Below are positions 31,328 to 40,852 of a stretch of DNA of 64,000 bases, piece by piece. This DNA comes from Calliopum simillimum (taxonomy: Eukaryota; Arthropoda; Insecta; Diptera; Lauxaniidae). Where the stretch lies: positions 75,808,909-75,872,908 of the forward strand of contig OX638368.1 of the NCBI GenBank assembly GCA_951812925.1, given 5' to 3'. Position 1 is the first letter of the stretch. Each line of letters begins with the position of its first letter. Position numbers and translations under genes: made by a program. Under the pieces are notes generated by a model. That model made no database searches, was not told where the DNA came from, and saw nothing but the letters and a program-made list of their open reading frames with translations.

Positions 31328-31553
31328 AGTATATTTGAACATTTTCAGATTTTTGTTGTTTTTCTGTTGTTTTTTCAGAGTTACATTTTTATTTCGCTAT
31401 TTTTTAAAACGCTTTTTCGTGAAAGGTCGCTTATTTTGATTGGTGTTTGTGGTGATCAACTATTTTTTAATTTTTCTACCTCATTTTTTGATAAATCTAT
31501 TTACTTCTTGTTCTCAATACTTTGGCTTTTTGTGATATTTTGGGAAAAAAAAA
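31328..31553. other. BEL leader remnant before gag
   Basis: T-rich stretch between the palindrome and the Tc1-palindrome, joining directly to the gag start when the latter is removed. No motif recognised. Confidence 0.4.
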
Positions 31554-32088
31554 TACAGTGGCTCACAAAAGTATTCGGAATTTGAAAATTTTTAAAGAAT
31601 CATAAAATTTATAAGTTACGAATAAGTTTTTTTTGAATCACTCTTAATAATTATAACTCGGTAAAAATCTAGTTTTATTTATTAAAAGAAACTTTCCTAA
31701 AATGTTACTTAAAAATGTAAAAAAAGAGCTTATAAGCAAAATCCTACTTAAATTCAATACACAAAAGTATTCAGAATTTTAACAAATATGGCAATATCTT
31801 AAACACGAAATCAAAGAATAATCCAAAAGTATTGGCTACACTCTTAAAATTAAATTTAAAGTTAGTTTGCGATAGCTCAGTTCTGATTTGTCAGTTTTTT
31901 TTTTAAACAAAAGACTTCGTTTTTTAGAAAAAGTAAGATGGAAAGAAAATGAGAAGAAACCACACTTAAATAAAAAAATTTTAAAGCATGAGGACGGAAA
32001 ACCATTTAGGAGATTGCAAGCTGTGTTGAATGAAGTATTTAGACTATACACAGCATTATAGAAAGAAAAAAATTACATAATTCACAAC

Positions 32089-32310
32089 GCTCTGGTAGGT
32101 TATCGAAACTAGGCATTCGAGACAGGCCGGATTTCATACGAAAAACTAAAATTCAACCTCGTACCTCCGCAGTGGACATTACTAGAAGCCTCACCAAATA
32201 TAAATGAGTAAGCATTAGTGATGAAACTGATCGCCAGACACTCAGAAATGCTAGTTATAATGGAAGAACTCACCGTTCCAAACCCTTTATAAGTAAGACC
32301 AACCGCAAAA
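32089..32310 (+). pseudogene. Tc1-like transposase N-terminal fragment, plus-strand arm
   Basis: The + reading RSGRLSKLGIRDRPDFIRKT... matches the arm copy on the other strand with a frameshift near 32208. It represents the second helix-turn-helix and linker of Tc1-type transposases (the GRLSKPG motif is the AT-hook-like linker). Truncated before the first catalytic aspartate. Confidence 0.7.
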
Positions 32311-32400
32311 AGCACTTATATATATAGTAAAGATATAACTCATATAATATTTTGTCTTGTCTCTAAAAGTAACGCTTGACATGAACCATTTGTTGCAACT

Positions 32401-32652
32401 TTAGTGATTTTTTGCAAACTCTAAGCTCTTTTTGCGGTTAGCCGTACTTATAAATGGTTTGGAACGTTGAGTTTTTCCATTATAACTAGCATTTCTGAGT
32501 GTATGGCGATCAGTTTCATCACTGATGTTTACTCCATTATATTTGGTGAGGCTTCTAGTAATGTCCACTGCTGAAATATGTGGTTGAATTTTAATTTTTC
32601 GTATGATATCCGACTTGTCTCGAATGCCTGGCTTCGATAACCTACCAGAGCG
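32401..32652 (-). pseudogene. Tc1-like transposase N-terminal fragment, minus-strand arm
   Basis: An uninterrupted 83-codon minus-strand frame reads RSGRLSKPGIRDKSD ... TLRNASYNG ... RKKSLEFAKNH and stops at 32401-32403. The GRLSKPG linker and the LRNASYNGKTQRSKP block are typical of Tc1 transposases just before the DDE domain. The catalytic part is absent. Confidence 0.8.
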
Positions 32653-33186
32653 TTGTGAATTATGTAACTTTTTTCTTTCTATAATGCTGTGTATAGTCTA
32701 AATACTTCATCCAACACAGCTTGCGATCTCCTAAAGGGTTTTCCGTCCTCATGCTTTAAAATTTTTTTATTTAAGTGTGATTTCTTCTGATTTTCTTCCC
32801 ATCTTACTTTTTCTAAAAAACGAAGTCTTTTGTTTAAAAAAAAAAACTGACAAATCAGAACTGAGCTATCGCAAACTAACTGTAAATTGAATTTTAAGAG
32901 TGTAGCCAATACTTTTGGATTATTCTTTGATTTCGTGTTTAAGATATTGCCATATTTGTTAAAATTCCGAATACTTTTGTGTATTGAATTTAAGTAGGAT
33001 TTTGCTTATAAGCTCTTTTTTACATTTTTAAGTAACATTTTAGGAAAGTTTCTTTTAATAAATAAAACTAGATTTTTACCGAGTTATAATTATTAAGAGT
33101 GATTCAAAAAAAATTTATTTGTAACTAAAAAATTTTATGATTCTTTAAAAAAATCTCAAATTCCGAATACTTTTGTGAGCCACTGT

Positions 33187-33516
33187 ATGTCGCAGCTAAA
33201 ATCTTTTATCCGTCTGTCCGATTCGTTCATCGAATTCATATCCGAGTTTGATAATGCTGAAGAGCAAAACATTTTCTCCCTAGAGGCTGAAAATGATGAA
33301 CTTAAGGCGCAGTGGAGGAAAATTAAAGGTTCCTATGAAGCTTGTTTAGCCGATGTAGAGTAAGAAAGGGAAATGGAGTCTATTAAAAGCAAGTATCGCA
33401 TCTGCTACCAGGATTATCTTCGGGTGGCAGGGAAAATTTCTGAGTTTTCTCAGAAAAAATCAAAGCATCTATATAAAAAACTCGCGGCTAGGTTCAGTGG
33501 AAAAACTTTTCTACTA
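33187..33516 (+). pseudogene. BEL gag, N-terminal part
   Basis: Begins ATG 33187 (MSQLKSFIRLSDSFIEFISE), 59 codons to an in-frame TAA at 33361-33363, continuing in the same frame (EREMESIKSKYRICYQDY) to the palindrome insertion at 33517. Charged coiled-coil character as in BEL/Pao capsid N-termini. The continuation is at 37214. Confidence 0.65.
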
Positions 33517-34409
33517 GGGTGCAGCAAAACTCAAAAAAAAATGAGTGCATCAAAAATTATCATAGATTAAGATCTTAAAGCAAAGACTGCATACTTAGTT
33601 TTGGTCAAGCCCGCCCGGGGCTTGAATGAAGGTCTAAACGACAAAAATCATTGTTTTTTCACAGTTTTTTTAACTTATCTCAAAAACAACGAAATTATTG
33701 ATAGTAATTCATCCCAAATCTTTGAAATGGATTAATTTTCTACATTTTTGGTTTTTTTCTCATAACTCTACAGTGAAGTTTACCCTATGGAAGTCCCGGA
33801 AGAAGTGTAAAATTTTTGATTCAAAAAACGGTTTTTTTCCTATAACTCAATTTACAAGACACACACAAACACTTTAGACCTCAATATATGTAGGAAATCT
33901 GTTTTCCTATAGTTTTGCTTTCAAATCTTTATTCTAAAAGTAAACGGTTCCCCGCTAGAGGCTGAAATTTGTTAAAAATAATTGTGTATCATGAAAAAGC
34001 GACCTTTTTATGTTTTTGTTTTAAAATATGCCCAAAATTTTAATTGGAAACTAATGGAGAAATTAACGGCTTTCAAATATAGTCTTCAAAATGGAAATCG
34101 GATTAAAATTGCGCGAGATATGACAATTCTTACATACTTCGTATTTTTTGTAAAGGTGTGATTTTGGGTATTTTTGTTTCACAGTGTATTTTGCATCCAA
34201 AACTTAAAACTTTTTTATGTGTACTACATTACATCAGAGAGTGATAAACGGCACACTTTTCAAGACCAAGAACGTCAAAATTAGTTTGTGGTTTCCTTGC
34301 GAATTTCAGCCTGAGAGTTCCGATATTTTTCAATTGTTGTCAAAAACGCCTTATTTTGAATATGAGAGAGTGTATACCATAAAACCCGTAAAAAATGTGC
34401 ACAGTTATA

Positions 34410-35710
34410 AAGGGTGTTTTTTTTAGAGGTATAGAACTTCGAATTGAAATAAAACACAAGAAAATCGTTTTAATGTCCATCAATTTGGCTTTATTGGAAG
34501 GATAATTTTATGCCATTAATGTTTAAATATGATTTCGGTCATGTGGCCGCCGCGGCTGGCTCGAATAAAGCCAATTCTACAGGTCCAATTTTCAACCACT
34601 TTTTCGAGCATATGGGGCCGCCACGCAATAACGCCACGAATGTTGGCTTCCAAGTCCCCTAACGTTTCTGGTTTGTTGGCGTAGACGAGCGACTTCACAT
34701 ATCCCCAAAGAAAATAATCCAATCGTGTCAAATCACACGATCTTGGTGGCCAATTGACAGGTCCATTCCGCGAAATTATGCGCTCATCGAATGTTTCCTT
34801 CAATAAATCGATTGTGACGTGCGCTGTGTGGCATGTAGCGCCGTCTTGTTGGAACCACAACTCATCCACATTCATGCCATCCAATTCGGGAACAAAATAG
34901 TCGGTTATCATGGCTCTATACCGGTCTCCATTAACGGTAACTGACTCTCCAGCATTATTTCGGAAGAAGTATGGCCCAATGACTCCACCAGCCCATAGAG
35001 CACACCAAACAGTCAGTTTTTGTGGATGTAATGGCGTCTCAAGGGTCTCATGTGGATTCTCTTCACTCCAAATGCGGCAATTTTGCTTGTTGACGTAGCC
35101 ATTCAACCAAAAATGAGCCTCATCACTGAACAAAATTTTGCGATGAAAATCAGCATCGAGATCAATCTCATTTTCGGCCCATACACCAAAATCACGACGC
35201 ATTGCATGGTCTCGCGGCTTTAATTCTTGCACAAACTGGATCTTGTAAGGTCGCAAGCCAAGCTCTTTGCGCAAAATCTTCCATAAAGTTGATGGACAAA
35301 GCTCCAATTGCTGTGCACGGTGGCGAATCGATTCATTCGGGTCCTCTTCAACATTTTGCTCTACAGCGGCAATTGTTTCTTCGGTGCGCACTGTTCGACG
35401 TCTCTGCGGATGCGTATTATCACATAGAGTAAACGTAGTGCGAAAACGACCCATGGTAAACCGAATTAATTGCTCTGATGGACGATTATGTCGACCATAA
35501 AATGGACGGAGCTTGCGGTAAACTTCGCGAACTGAACCATTATTTTCGAAATAAATTTGCACGATTTGCAAGCGTTGTTCTTTTGTCAACCTGTTCATGA
35601 TGAAATGGCAAACCAAACTGAACATAAATGACATTAGAGTTGCCAGATTTGACCACAAAATGCCAGTTTTATCTCTATTCGAAAAACAAACCTCTAAAAA
35701 AAACACCCTT
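34410..35710 (-). mobile_element. rosa-like DD41D Tc1/mariner transposon, apparently complete
   Basis: 1301 bp with TIRs aagggtgttttttttagagg (34410-34429) and the exact complement (35691-35710), TA on both sides (34408-34409, 35711-35712). The unoccupied site is preserved in the other palindrome arm (gttatattgg near 36312). One long uninterrupted transposase gene occupies the minus strand. TIRs, TSD and ORF all being intact suggests recent activity. Confidence 0.9.
34516..35598 (-). CDS. DD41D Tc1/mariner transposase, intact ORF
   Basis: 360 residues from ATG 35598 (MNRLTKEQRLQIVQIYFENN). I prefer this start to the in-frame ATG at 35706, which lies in the TIR. Layout: N-terminal helix-turn-helix (residues about 1-60), a second DNA-binding region to about 120, then the DDE/D catalytic core with LFSDEAHFWLNG, WFQQDGATCHTA and DLTRLDYFLWGYV. 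Exactly 41 residues separate the last two catalytic aspartates, the DD41D signature first described from a Ceratitis element (rosa). The usual DLTPLDY reads DLTRLDY here, so one proline is changed next to the third aspartate. No stop or frameshift. It ends RGGHMTEIIFKH, the normal end of the family. The protein would cut and paste the element at TA. Confidence 0.92.
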   Translation of the reverse strand: MNRLTKEQRLQIVQIYFENNGSVREVYRKLRPFYGRHNRPSEQLIRFTMGRFRTTFTLCDNTHPQRRRTVRTEETIAAVEQNVEEDPNESIRHRAQQLELCPSTLWKILRKELGLRPYKIQFVQELKPRDHAMRRDFGVWAENEIDLDADFHRKILFSDEAHFWLNGYVNKQNCRIWSEENPHETLETPLHPQKLTVWCALWAGGVIGPYFFRNNAGESVTVNGDRYRAMITDYFVPELDGMNVDELWFQQDGATCHTAHVTIDLLKETFDERIISRNGPVNWPPRSCDLTRLDYFLWGYVKSLVYANKPETLGDLEANIRGVIAWRPHMLEKVVENWTCRIGFIRASRGGHMTEIIFKH

Positions 35711-37213
35711 TATTAGAAAAACTGTAGGACATACAATTTTTTATATTTTGTTCCTGAAGATCTTGTTTCTACAGCTAATAGTTTGTGCACTAGTGGCCGA
35801 TTTTTGTGAAAGAAAAATCGAATTTTTTGAAATTTTTATTTTGCAGCGACCTTTTAATTTTTTTCTTTACAAATTTTCTCAAAATTTTGGTAAGAAACTA
35901 AAGAAGAAGTCATAAGCTTTGAAACGTGATCTTTAGAATAGAAATCGGTTAAAATTTTCGCGAGATATCACAGTTTTTATATACTCTGTGATACAAAAAA
36001 ATAACTGAAAATCATATCCTCACAATAAAAAAATACTCTAATATCTCTCTCTTATAACTCTTATATCTTGCGTAAGTTTTAGCCGATTTCTATTTGGAAG
36101 ACTACGTTTTAAAGCTCTTAACTTGTTCTTCAGGTTTTTACTAAAATTTTGAAAATACAATGTCATAATGTTGCTTCAAAGCAAAAGTTTCTAAAAATTC
36201 GATTTTTTTTGCACAAAAATCGGCCTCTAGTGCACAAACTATTGGCTGTAGAAACAAGATCTTCAGGAACAAAGTATAGAAAATTGTATGTCCTACAGTT
36301 TTTCCAATATAACTGTGCACATTTTTTACGGGTTTTATGGTATACACTCCCTCATATTCAAAAAAAGGCGTTTTTGACAAAAATTTAAAAATATCGGAAC
36401 CCTCAGGCTGAAATTCGCAAGGAAACCACAAACTAATTTTGACGTTCTTGGTCTTGAAAAGTGCGCCGTTTATCACTCTTTGATGTAATGTAGTACACAT
36501 AAAAAAGTTTTAAGTTTTGGATGCAAAATACACTGTGAAACAAAAATACCCAAAATCATACCTTTACAAAAAATACGAAGTATGTAAGAGTTGTCATATC
36601 TCGCGCAATTTTAATCCGATTTCCATTTTGAAGACTATGTTTGAAATCCCTTAATTTCTCCATTAGTTTCCAATTAAAATTTTGGGCATATTTTGAAACA
36701 AAAACATAAAAAGGTCGCTTTTTCATGATACACAATTATTTTTAACAAATTTCAGCCTCTAGCGGGGAACCGTTTACTTTTAGAATAAAGATTTGAAAGC
36801 AAAACTATAGAAAAACAGATTTCCTACATTTATTGAGGTCTAAAGTGTTTGTGTGTGTCTTGTATATTGAGTTATAGGAAAAAAACCGTTTTTTGAATGA
36901 AAAATTTTACACTTCTTCCGGGACTTCCATAGGGTAAACTTCACTGTAGAGTTATGAGAAAAAAACAAAAAATGTAGAAAATTAATCCTTTTCAAAGATT
37001 TGGGATGATTACTACCAATAATTTCGTTGTTTTTGAGATAAGTTAAAAAAACTGTGAAAAAACAATGATTTTTGTCGTTTAGACCTTCATCCAAGCCCCG
37101 GGCGGGCGATCTTTTCGGGGGTTTTGACCAAGACTAGGTATGCAGTCTTTGATAAGATAATCTTTGATGCAACCTGCAATTTTCGCATTATTTCGAAAAA
37201 GTGCTGCACCCTA

Positions 37214-37820
37214 TTTTCCACTTAAATCAAAAAACTCGTGGTGAGGCAAAGGAGATCGTGCGGGAATCTCCTTTAACTAATGATGGATTTATGCAAGCTT
37301 CGCAAAATTTGTCTGACAGGTACGAGAATAAACATATCCTTGTCAATAGCCAGCTTAAAATTTTATTTAATTAACCTCAAGTGCCAAAAGAGTCTGGCAC
37401 AGATCTCAAAAAACTTCAACGGGATATCAACAGTTGTATTTTTGCACTCAAAACACACAACATTGATATCTCAAATTGGGATGCAATCCTTGTTTATTTA
37501 TGTTCGACATGATTGCCTGAGGTTACGCTTTCGTTGTGGGAGCAGTCCGTTTCAAATAAAAATGAAATTTCAAAATGGACAGACCTCGACTCTTTTTTAG
37601 CTAGTCGGTTTCAAACGTTGGAAACCGTTTCTGACATTCGCAGCTCAAGTGGTGCGATTCCTCGTCAAACTTCAGTGCCTTCTACTTCAACTCAGGGTGC
37701 TCATTCCAATAAGAGGCTCAATAGTTATCAAGCAAAGGTATCTTCAACGAGCTGCAAAGTTTGTTCATCGGAACAACATGCGTTGCGTTATTGCTCCAAA
37801 TTTCTAAAAATGGATGCTTA
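37214..37820 (+). pseudogene. BEL gag, C-terminal part
   Basis: The frame from about 37238 reads [20 protein letters not shown], stops at about 37369, continues KLQRDINSCIFALKTHNIDI and then WEQSVSNKNEISKWTDLDSF, all conserved BEL/Pao gag (DUF1759-type) features. Near 37757-37800 begins the first zinc-finger-like block (CKVCSSEQHALRYC). Stops near 37370, 37512 and 37820 break it. Confidence 0.8.
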
Positions 37821-37839
37821 ACAGCGCTAAGCAGTTGTT

Positions 37840-38460
37840 CGCAAGCATCATTTTTGCATCAACTGCTTAGCGTATTCTCATGAAATGAAAGAGTTTAAAA
37901 GTATGTATACTTGTGCGACGTGCAAGCAACGTCACAATACACTTTTACATCGCAATTCGACTCCAGCCTCTGCCCCTACTTCGAGTGTAGACTCAAGTAA
38001 GTCGAATTCTCACTCAACACAGATACAGTCCACTAATAACGACATTCAGACATGCCTCGCTTCCAGTACCAAGCACGTATTGTTAGGTACTGCAATGGTG
38101 ACCGTATGTCACCTAGGAGCAGCGTACACCACCAGAGCGCTTATCGATTCTGGCTCGGAAGATACGTTTATTTCCGAGCTTCTTCAGGAGCTTTTGAAGC
38201 TCCCCACTAGAGCCGTCAATGCTCAAATTTCTGGCGCAAATAACGCAGTTTCAGCACAGGTTTCAAAAGCTTGTGATCTGATCCTTAGTTCCCCTAGAAA
38301 CAGACAGCTCCAGCTTGAAACCACTGCTTTTGTGCTTTCTAGCGTAACTGGAAATTTACCTTTTGTTTCAGTTGACACTTCTTTATGCCTGATTTCCAAT
38401 TGGCAGATCCGCATTTCTTCCGAAGTGGTCAAATAGATGTACTTATCGGTGGCGATTTTT
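37840..38460 (+). pseudogene. BEL gag zinc fingers and aspartic protease
   Basis: FCINCLAYSHEMKEF (about 37855) and CATCKQRHNTLLH (about 37915) form the CCHC-like finger pair at the gag/pol junction. The protease follows, with RALIDSGSEDTFIS near 38130-38175 (active-site DSG). The frame then shifts to 38385 where DFQLADPHFFRSGQIDVLIG, the DUF1758-type protease tail, begins. Confidence 0.8.
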
Positions 38461-39500
38461 ACCCCGCTATAATATTGGATGGTATTCAGAGGAACATTCT
38501 TGGCTCACTTCTCGCCCAAGAAACTGTATTCGGTTGGATATTCACGGGCCCTATGCCTCGTAGTAAAATATCCAGCTTTACCACTTGCTTCACGAATTTC
38601 AGTGAGGTTGCGATTGACAAGCAAATCGCACGTTTTTACGAGGTGGAGGAGCTTCCTAAAAAACAATTTTTATCGCAAGCTGATAAGTTTTGCGAAGATA
38701 ATTATAAAAAAACGACATAAAGAGTCGAAAGGGGTCGCTTTGTAGTCACTTTTCCTTTCAAAAGTGAATACCCCGACAAAGTGAACTTAGGATTTTCTCG
38801 AGGCATTGCCTTTAAGCAGTTCATTAGGGGCGAAGCCCGTTTGAACAAAAATCTTGGTTTAAAAGTTCAGTATGACGAAGTGGTCAAAGAATATCTTTCA
38901 CTGGGTCACATGACAAAAATTTCTTCCCCGAAGTTCGAGATCTCGCCATCTCATTATTATTTGCCGCATCACGCAATTATTAAGCCTGATCGCACTACCA
39001 CGAAAGTTCGTGTAGTGTTTAATGCGTCAAGCCCCACTTAAATGGGGTTAGCTTGAACGATGTTTTGTACATTGGTTCAACTCTTTAAGCTGACTTGACG
39101 CTTCTCATTTTAAAATGGCGTTTTTTCAAATATGTCTTCATTGGCGATATTCAGCAAATGTATCGCAAAATTCTTGTCGATCCGAAGCACTCTACTTTTC
39201 AGCGAATTCTGTTTAGAAACTGACCTGAAAATGAAATTTAGGACTATGAGTTAAAAACGGTAACTTTCGGAGTCAATTTTGAACCATACCTAGCTATAAG
39301 AACCATGCTGCAATTGGCAGATGATGTTCAAGAGCAATATCCCCTTGCTGCTCAAATTCTTCGCAGTTTCACTTACGTTGATGACGCTTTAGCAGGAGAT
39401 TCGCTTTTGACTCAGCAGGTTTCACTATGCGAAAATGGACCGCTAATGCCTCATGCATTTTATCCGGTCTGCCTTCTGATCACCTTCTTCGCGAAAACTT
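38461..39500 (+). pseudogene. BEL reverse transcriptase
   Basis: ETVFGWIFTGPMP ends the protease. 38781-39041 reads the RT entry (HYYLPHHAIIKPDRTTTKVR VVFNASSPT). After several stops, 39305-39420 reads QILRSFTYVDDALAG, with the catalytic YVDD. The stretch between is decayed (39042-39300). No active enzyme is possible. Confidence 0.8.
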
Positions 39501-39990
39501 TTTGAAGTTAGAAGATGAAAGTTATGCTAAAGCGTTAGGGATTTGCTGGAACGCCACTTCTGATTCATTTTATTTCAATATAAAACGTCTCGAAATAGAG
39601 TCTATATATACTAAAAGAGAAGATCTCTCCATCATTGCTCAACTTTTTGATCCTGCCGGTTGGCTGGCTCCAACTATTGTGACAGCAAAGATTTTAATGC
39701 AAAGGATCTGGCTGGATGAAATCGATTGGGATGACAACATCCTCCCGCGAAACGAAAATTTGATAACAAATATTGATTCTGCAGAAATCAAGCAGGTCAA
39801 AAATCAAAAATTGTGTCAAAAGGTTAGTTTTCCTGACGAGTACCATAAACTAGAGACTAAGCAAATTATTGGTCCTAAAAGTACTCTTTTGTCTTTGAAT
39901 CCGTTTTTGCATACAGATGCGCTGCTTCGTGTGGGTGGGCGGCTAGCCTCCTCCTCACGCTTTCTTACGATGAAAGAACTTCGAGGAGCG
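39427..39990 (+). pseudogene. BEL RNase H/connection to integrase start
   Basis: One open frame with KALGICWNATSDSFYFNI, LFDPAGWLAPTIVTAKI and the WLDEIDWDD block of the BEL connection domain, then a deletion, then LNPFLHTDALLRVGGRLASS, the start of the integrase H2C2 region. The rest of the integrase is missing: sequence switches near 40000 to a gag/protease segment of another BEL-type element. Confidence 0.8.
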
Positions 39991-40000
39991 ATTACGTGCA

Positions 40001-40480
40001 GTGTTGCTTCACCGATACTGCTCCAATTGCCTTTCCTCGGGGCACTTAAAGAAGGACTGTGGGAGCTCTGTATGGTGTTGCCATTGCAAGGGCGGCCATA
40101 TAGTAACGGAGCGAGGACTATTATACTCTAGTTCACCAAAGACATCTATCTCTGAAGCTTTGGTTAGGAAATGGCGAATACGTACGTCCCATATGGATGG
40201 AGACGAAATTTGCACTTTACAGTTGCGGTCAAATCATGATTCCAGCAGGATCATTGAAGTGATGACACGTGTTGACACGGGACGCGAGCGGGTGGCTTCG
40301 TCCCGCAGCCTTGATGAGCGGATACGAGAGCCGTACACCAACTTCAAGCTGGCAGATCCTGAATATCAGTCCATCAGGCGTGTTCCCCTCAGGTTCCGGG
40401 AAGCCGCTAGTGCAGAGCACTATCTTCGGATATGTTCTGTCAGGACCCTGTTCCTGGTAATCTTCCCTGAAGGTTAGCCG
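40001..40480 (+). pseudogene. Second BEL-type gag/protease fragment fused behind pol
   Basis: Reads RYCSNCLSSGHLKKDC plus CHCKGGH (40013-40095), a gag finger, then across a frame shift LVRKWRIRTSHMDGDEICTL (protease region) and REPYTNFKLADPEYQ. These domains belong before the RT, so their position after the integrase start shows recombination between two BEL copies or an internal rearrangement. The higher GC of this piece supports a different source. Confidence 0.7.
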
Positions 40481-40575
40481 CTAACTAATAACGAGTTTGT
40501 TTTTAATTTTTCTTTTTCCCCATTTTTTTCTCGTTTCAGGATTCTAAGGCATTGCATCCTGCAAGGCGGGCAGGA

Positions 40576-40847
40576 TGTTTATTTCAGTAATAAACACCCT
40601 GTTTGTTCTAGTTTTAAGTTTTCCTTTCTTCTTTCTTTTCCCTTCTGGTTTGCTATGGGCAGCACTTTTTGCTGTCTTTTATTGCTTAAAGTTAGAAATT
40701 AACTTTGTAAATTCAGTGTTCGAACTTATCTTCAGCATTGAACTCCGTTGTTTCCGCACAGCCAAATTAAAATTTCCGTATTTTTAATTATTTCCGGAAA
40801 AACCCGTTTACAGTTTTTTAATATATTTTCGGTCGCGAAGATATTCA
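40576..40847 (+). repeat. BEL 3' LTR
   Basis: TGTTTATTTCAG ... GATATTCA, 272 bp, partner of 16988-17259. aacgg follows at 40848-40852. Confidence 0.85.
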
Positions 40848-40852
40848 AACGG

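Larger units (their letters stand above)
31556..33185. mobile_element. Palindrome made of two Tc1-like N-terminal halves
   Basis: Ends cagtggctcacaaaagtatt (31556) and its complement (to 33185), each flanked by TA (31554-31555, 33186-33187), the Tc1/mariner target. The two 0.8-kb arms are head-to-head inverted copies meeting near 32370, and each carries the N-terminal DNA-binding half of a Tc1-type transposase but no catalytic domain. It inserted a base before the BEL gag ATG. The element can only have moved with a transposase supplied elsewhere. Confidence 0.85.
33517..37211. mobile_element. 3.7-kb palindromic element hosting a DD41D transposon
   Basis: Ends gggtgcagca (33517) and tgctgcaccc (to 37211), each next to TA (33515-33516, 37212-37213). 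The arms pair over about 1 kb; for example ggggcttgaatgaaggtcta near 33618 pairs with the complement near 37085. The centre lies near 36000. The left arm contains the 1.3-kb insertion 34410-35710, absent from the right arm, where the empty site is seen at about 36300-36325. Non-coding apart from the insert. Confidence 0.8.
16988..40847 (+). mobile_element. BEL/Pao retrotransposon stretched to 23.9 kb by nested insertions
   Basis: Two same-orientation 272-bp LTRs (16988-17259 and 40576-40847), matching flanking aacgg duplications, a tRNA-Tyr-type primer site at 17260, and BEL gag, protease, RT and integrase pieces in the correct order between 33187 and about 39990. Removing the nested elements (17357-18235, 18556-23418, 23975-26127, 26411-31319, 31556-33185, 33517-37211) leaves an element of normal size. 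The LTRs differ at roughly 6-7% of positions by eye, so this is an old insertion, consistent with its many stops. Confidence 0.8.

Noticed and set aside
40575..40787. Small hydrophobic ORF in the BEL 3' LTR
   Set aside because: Lies in non-coding LTR sequence; its counterpart in the 5' LTR is interrupted.
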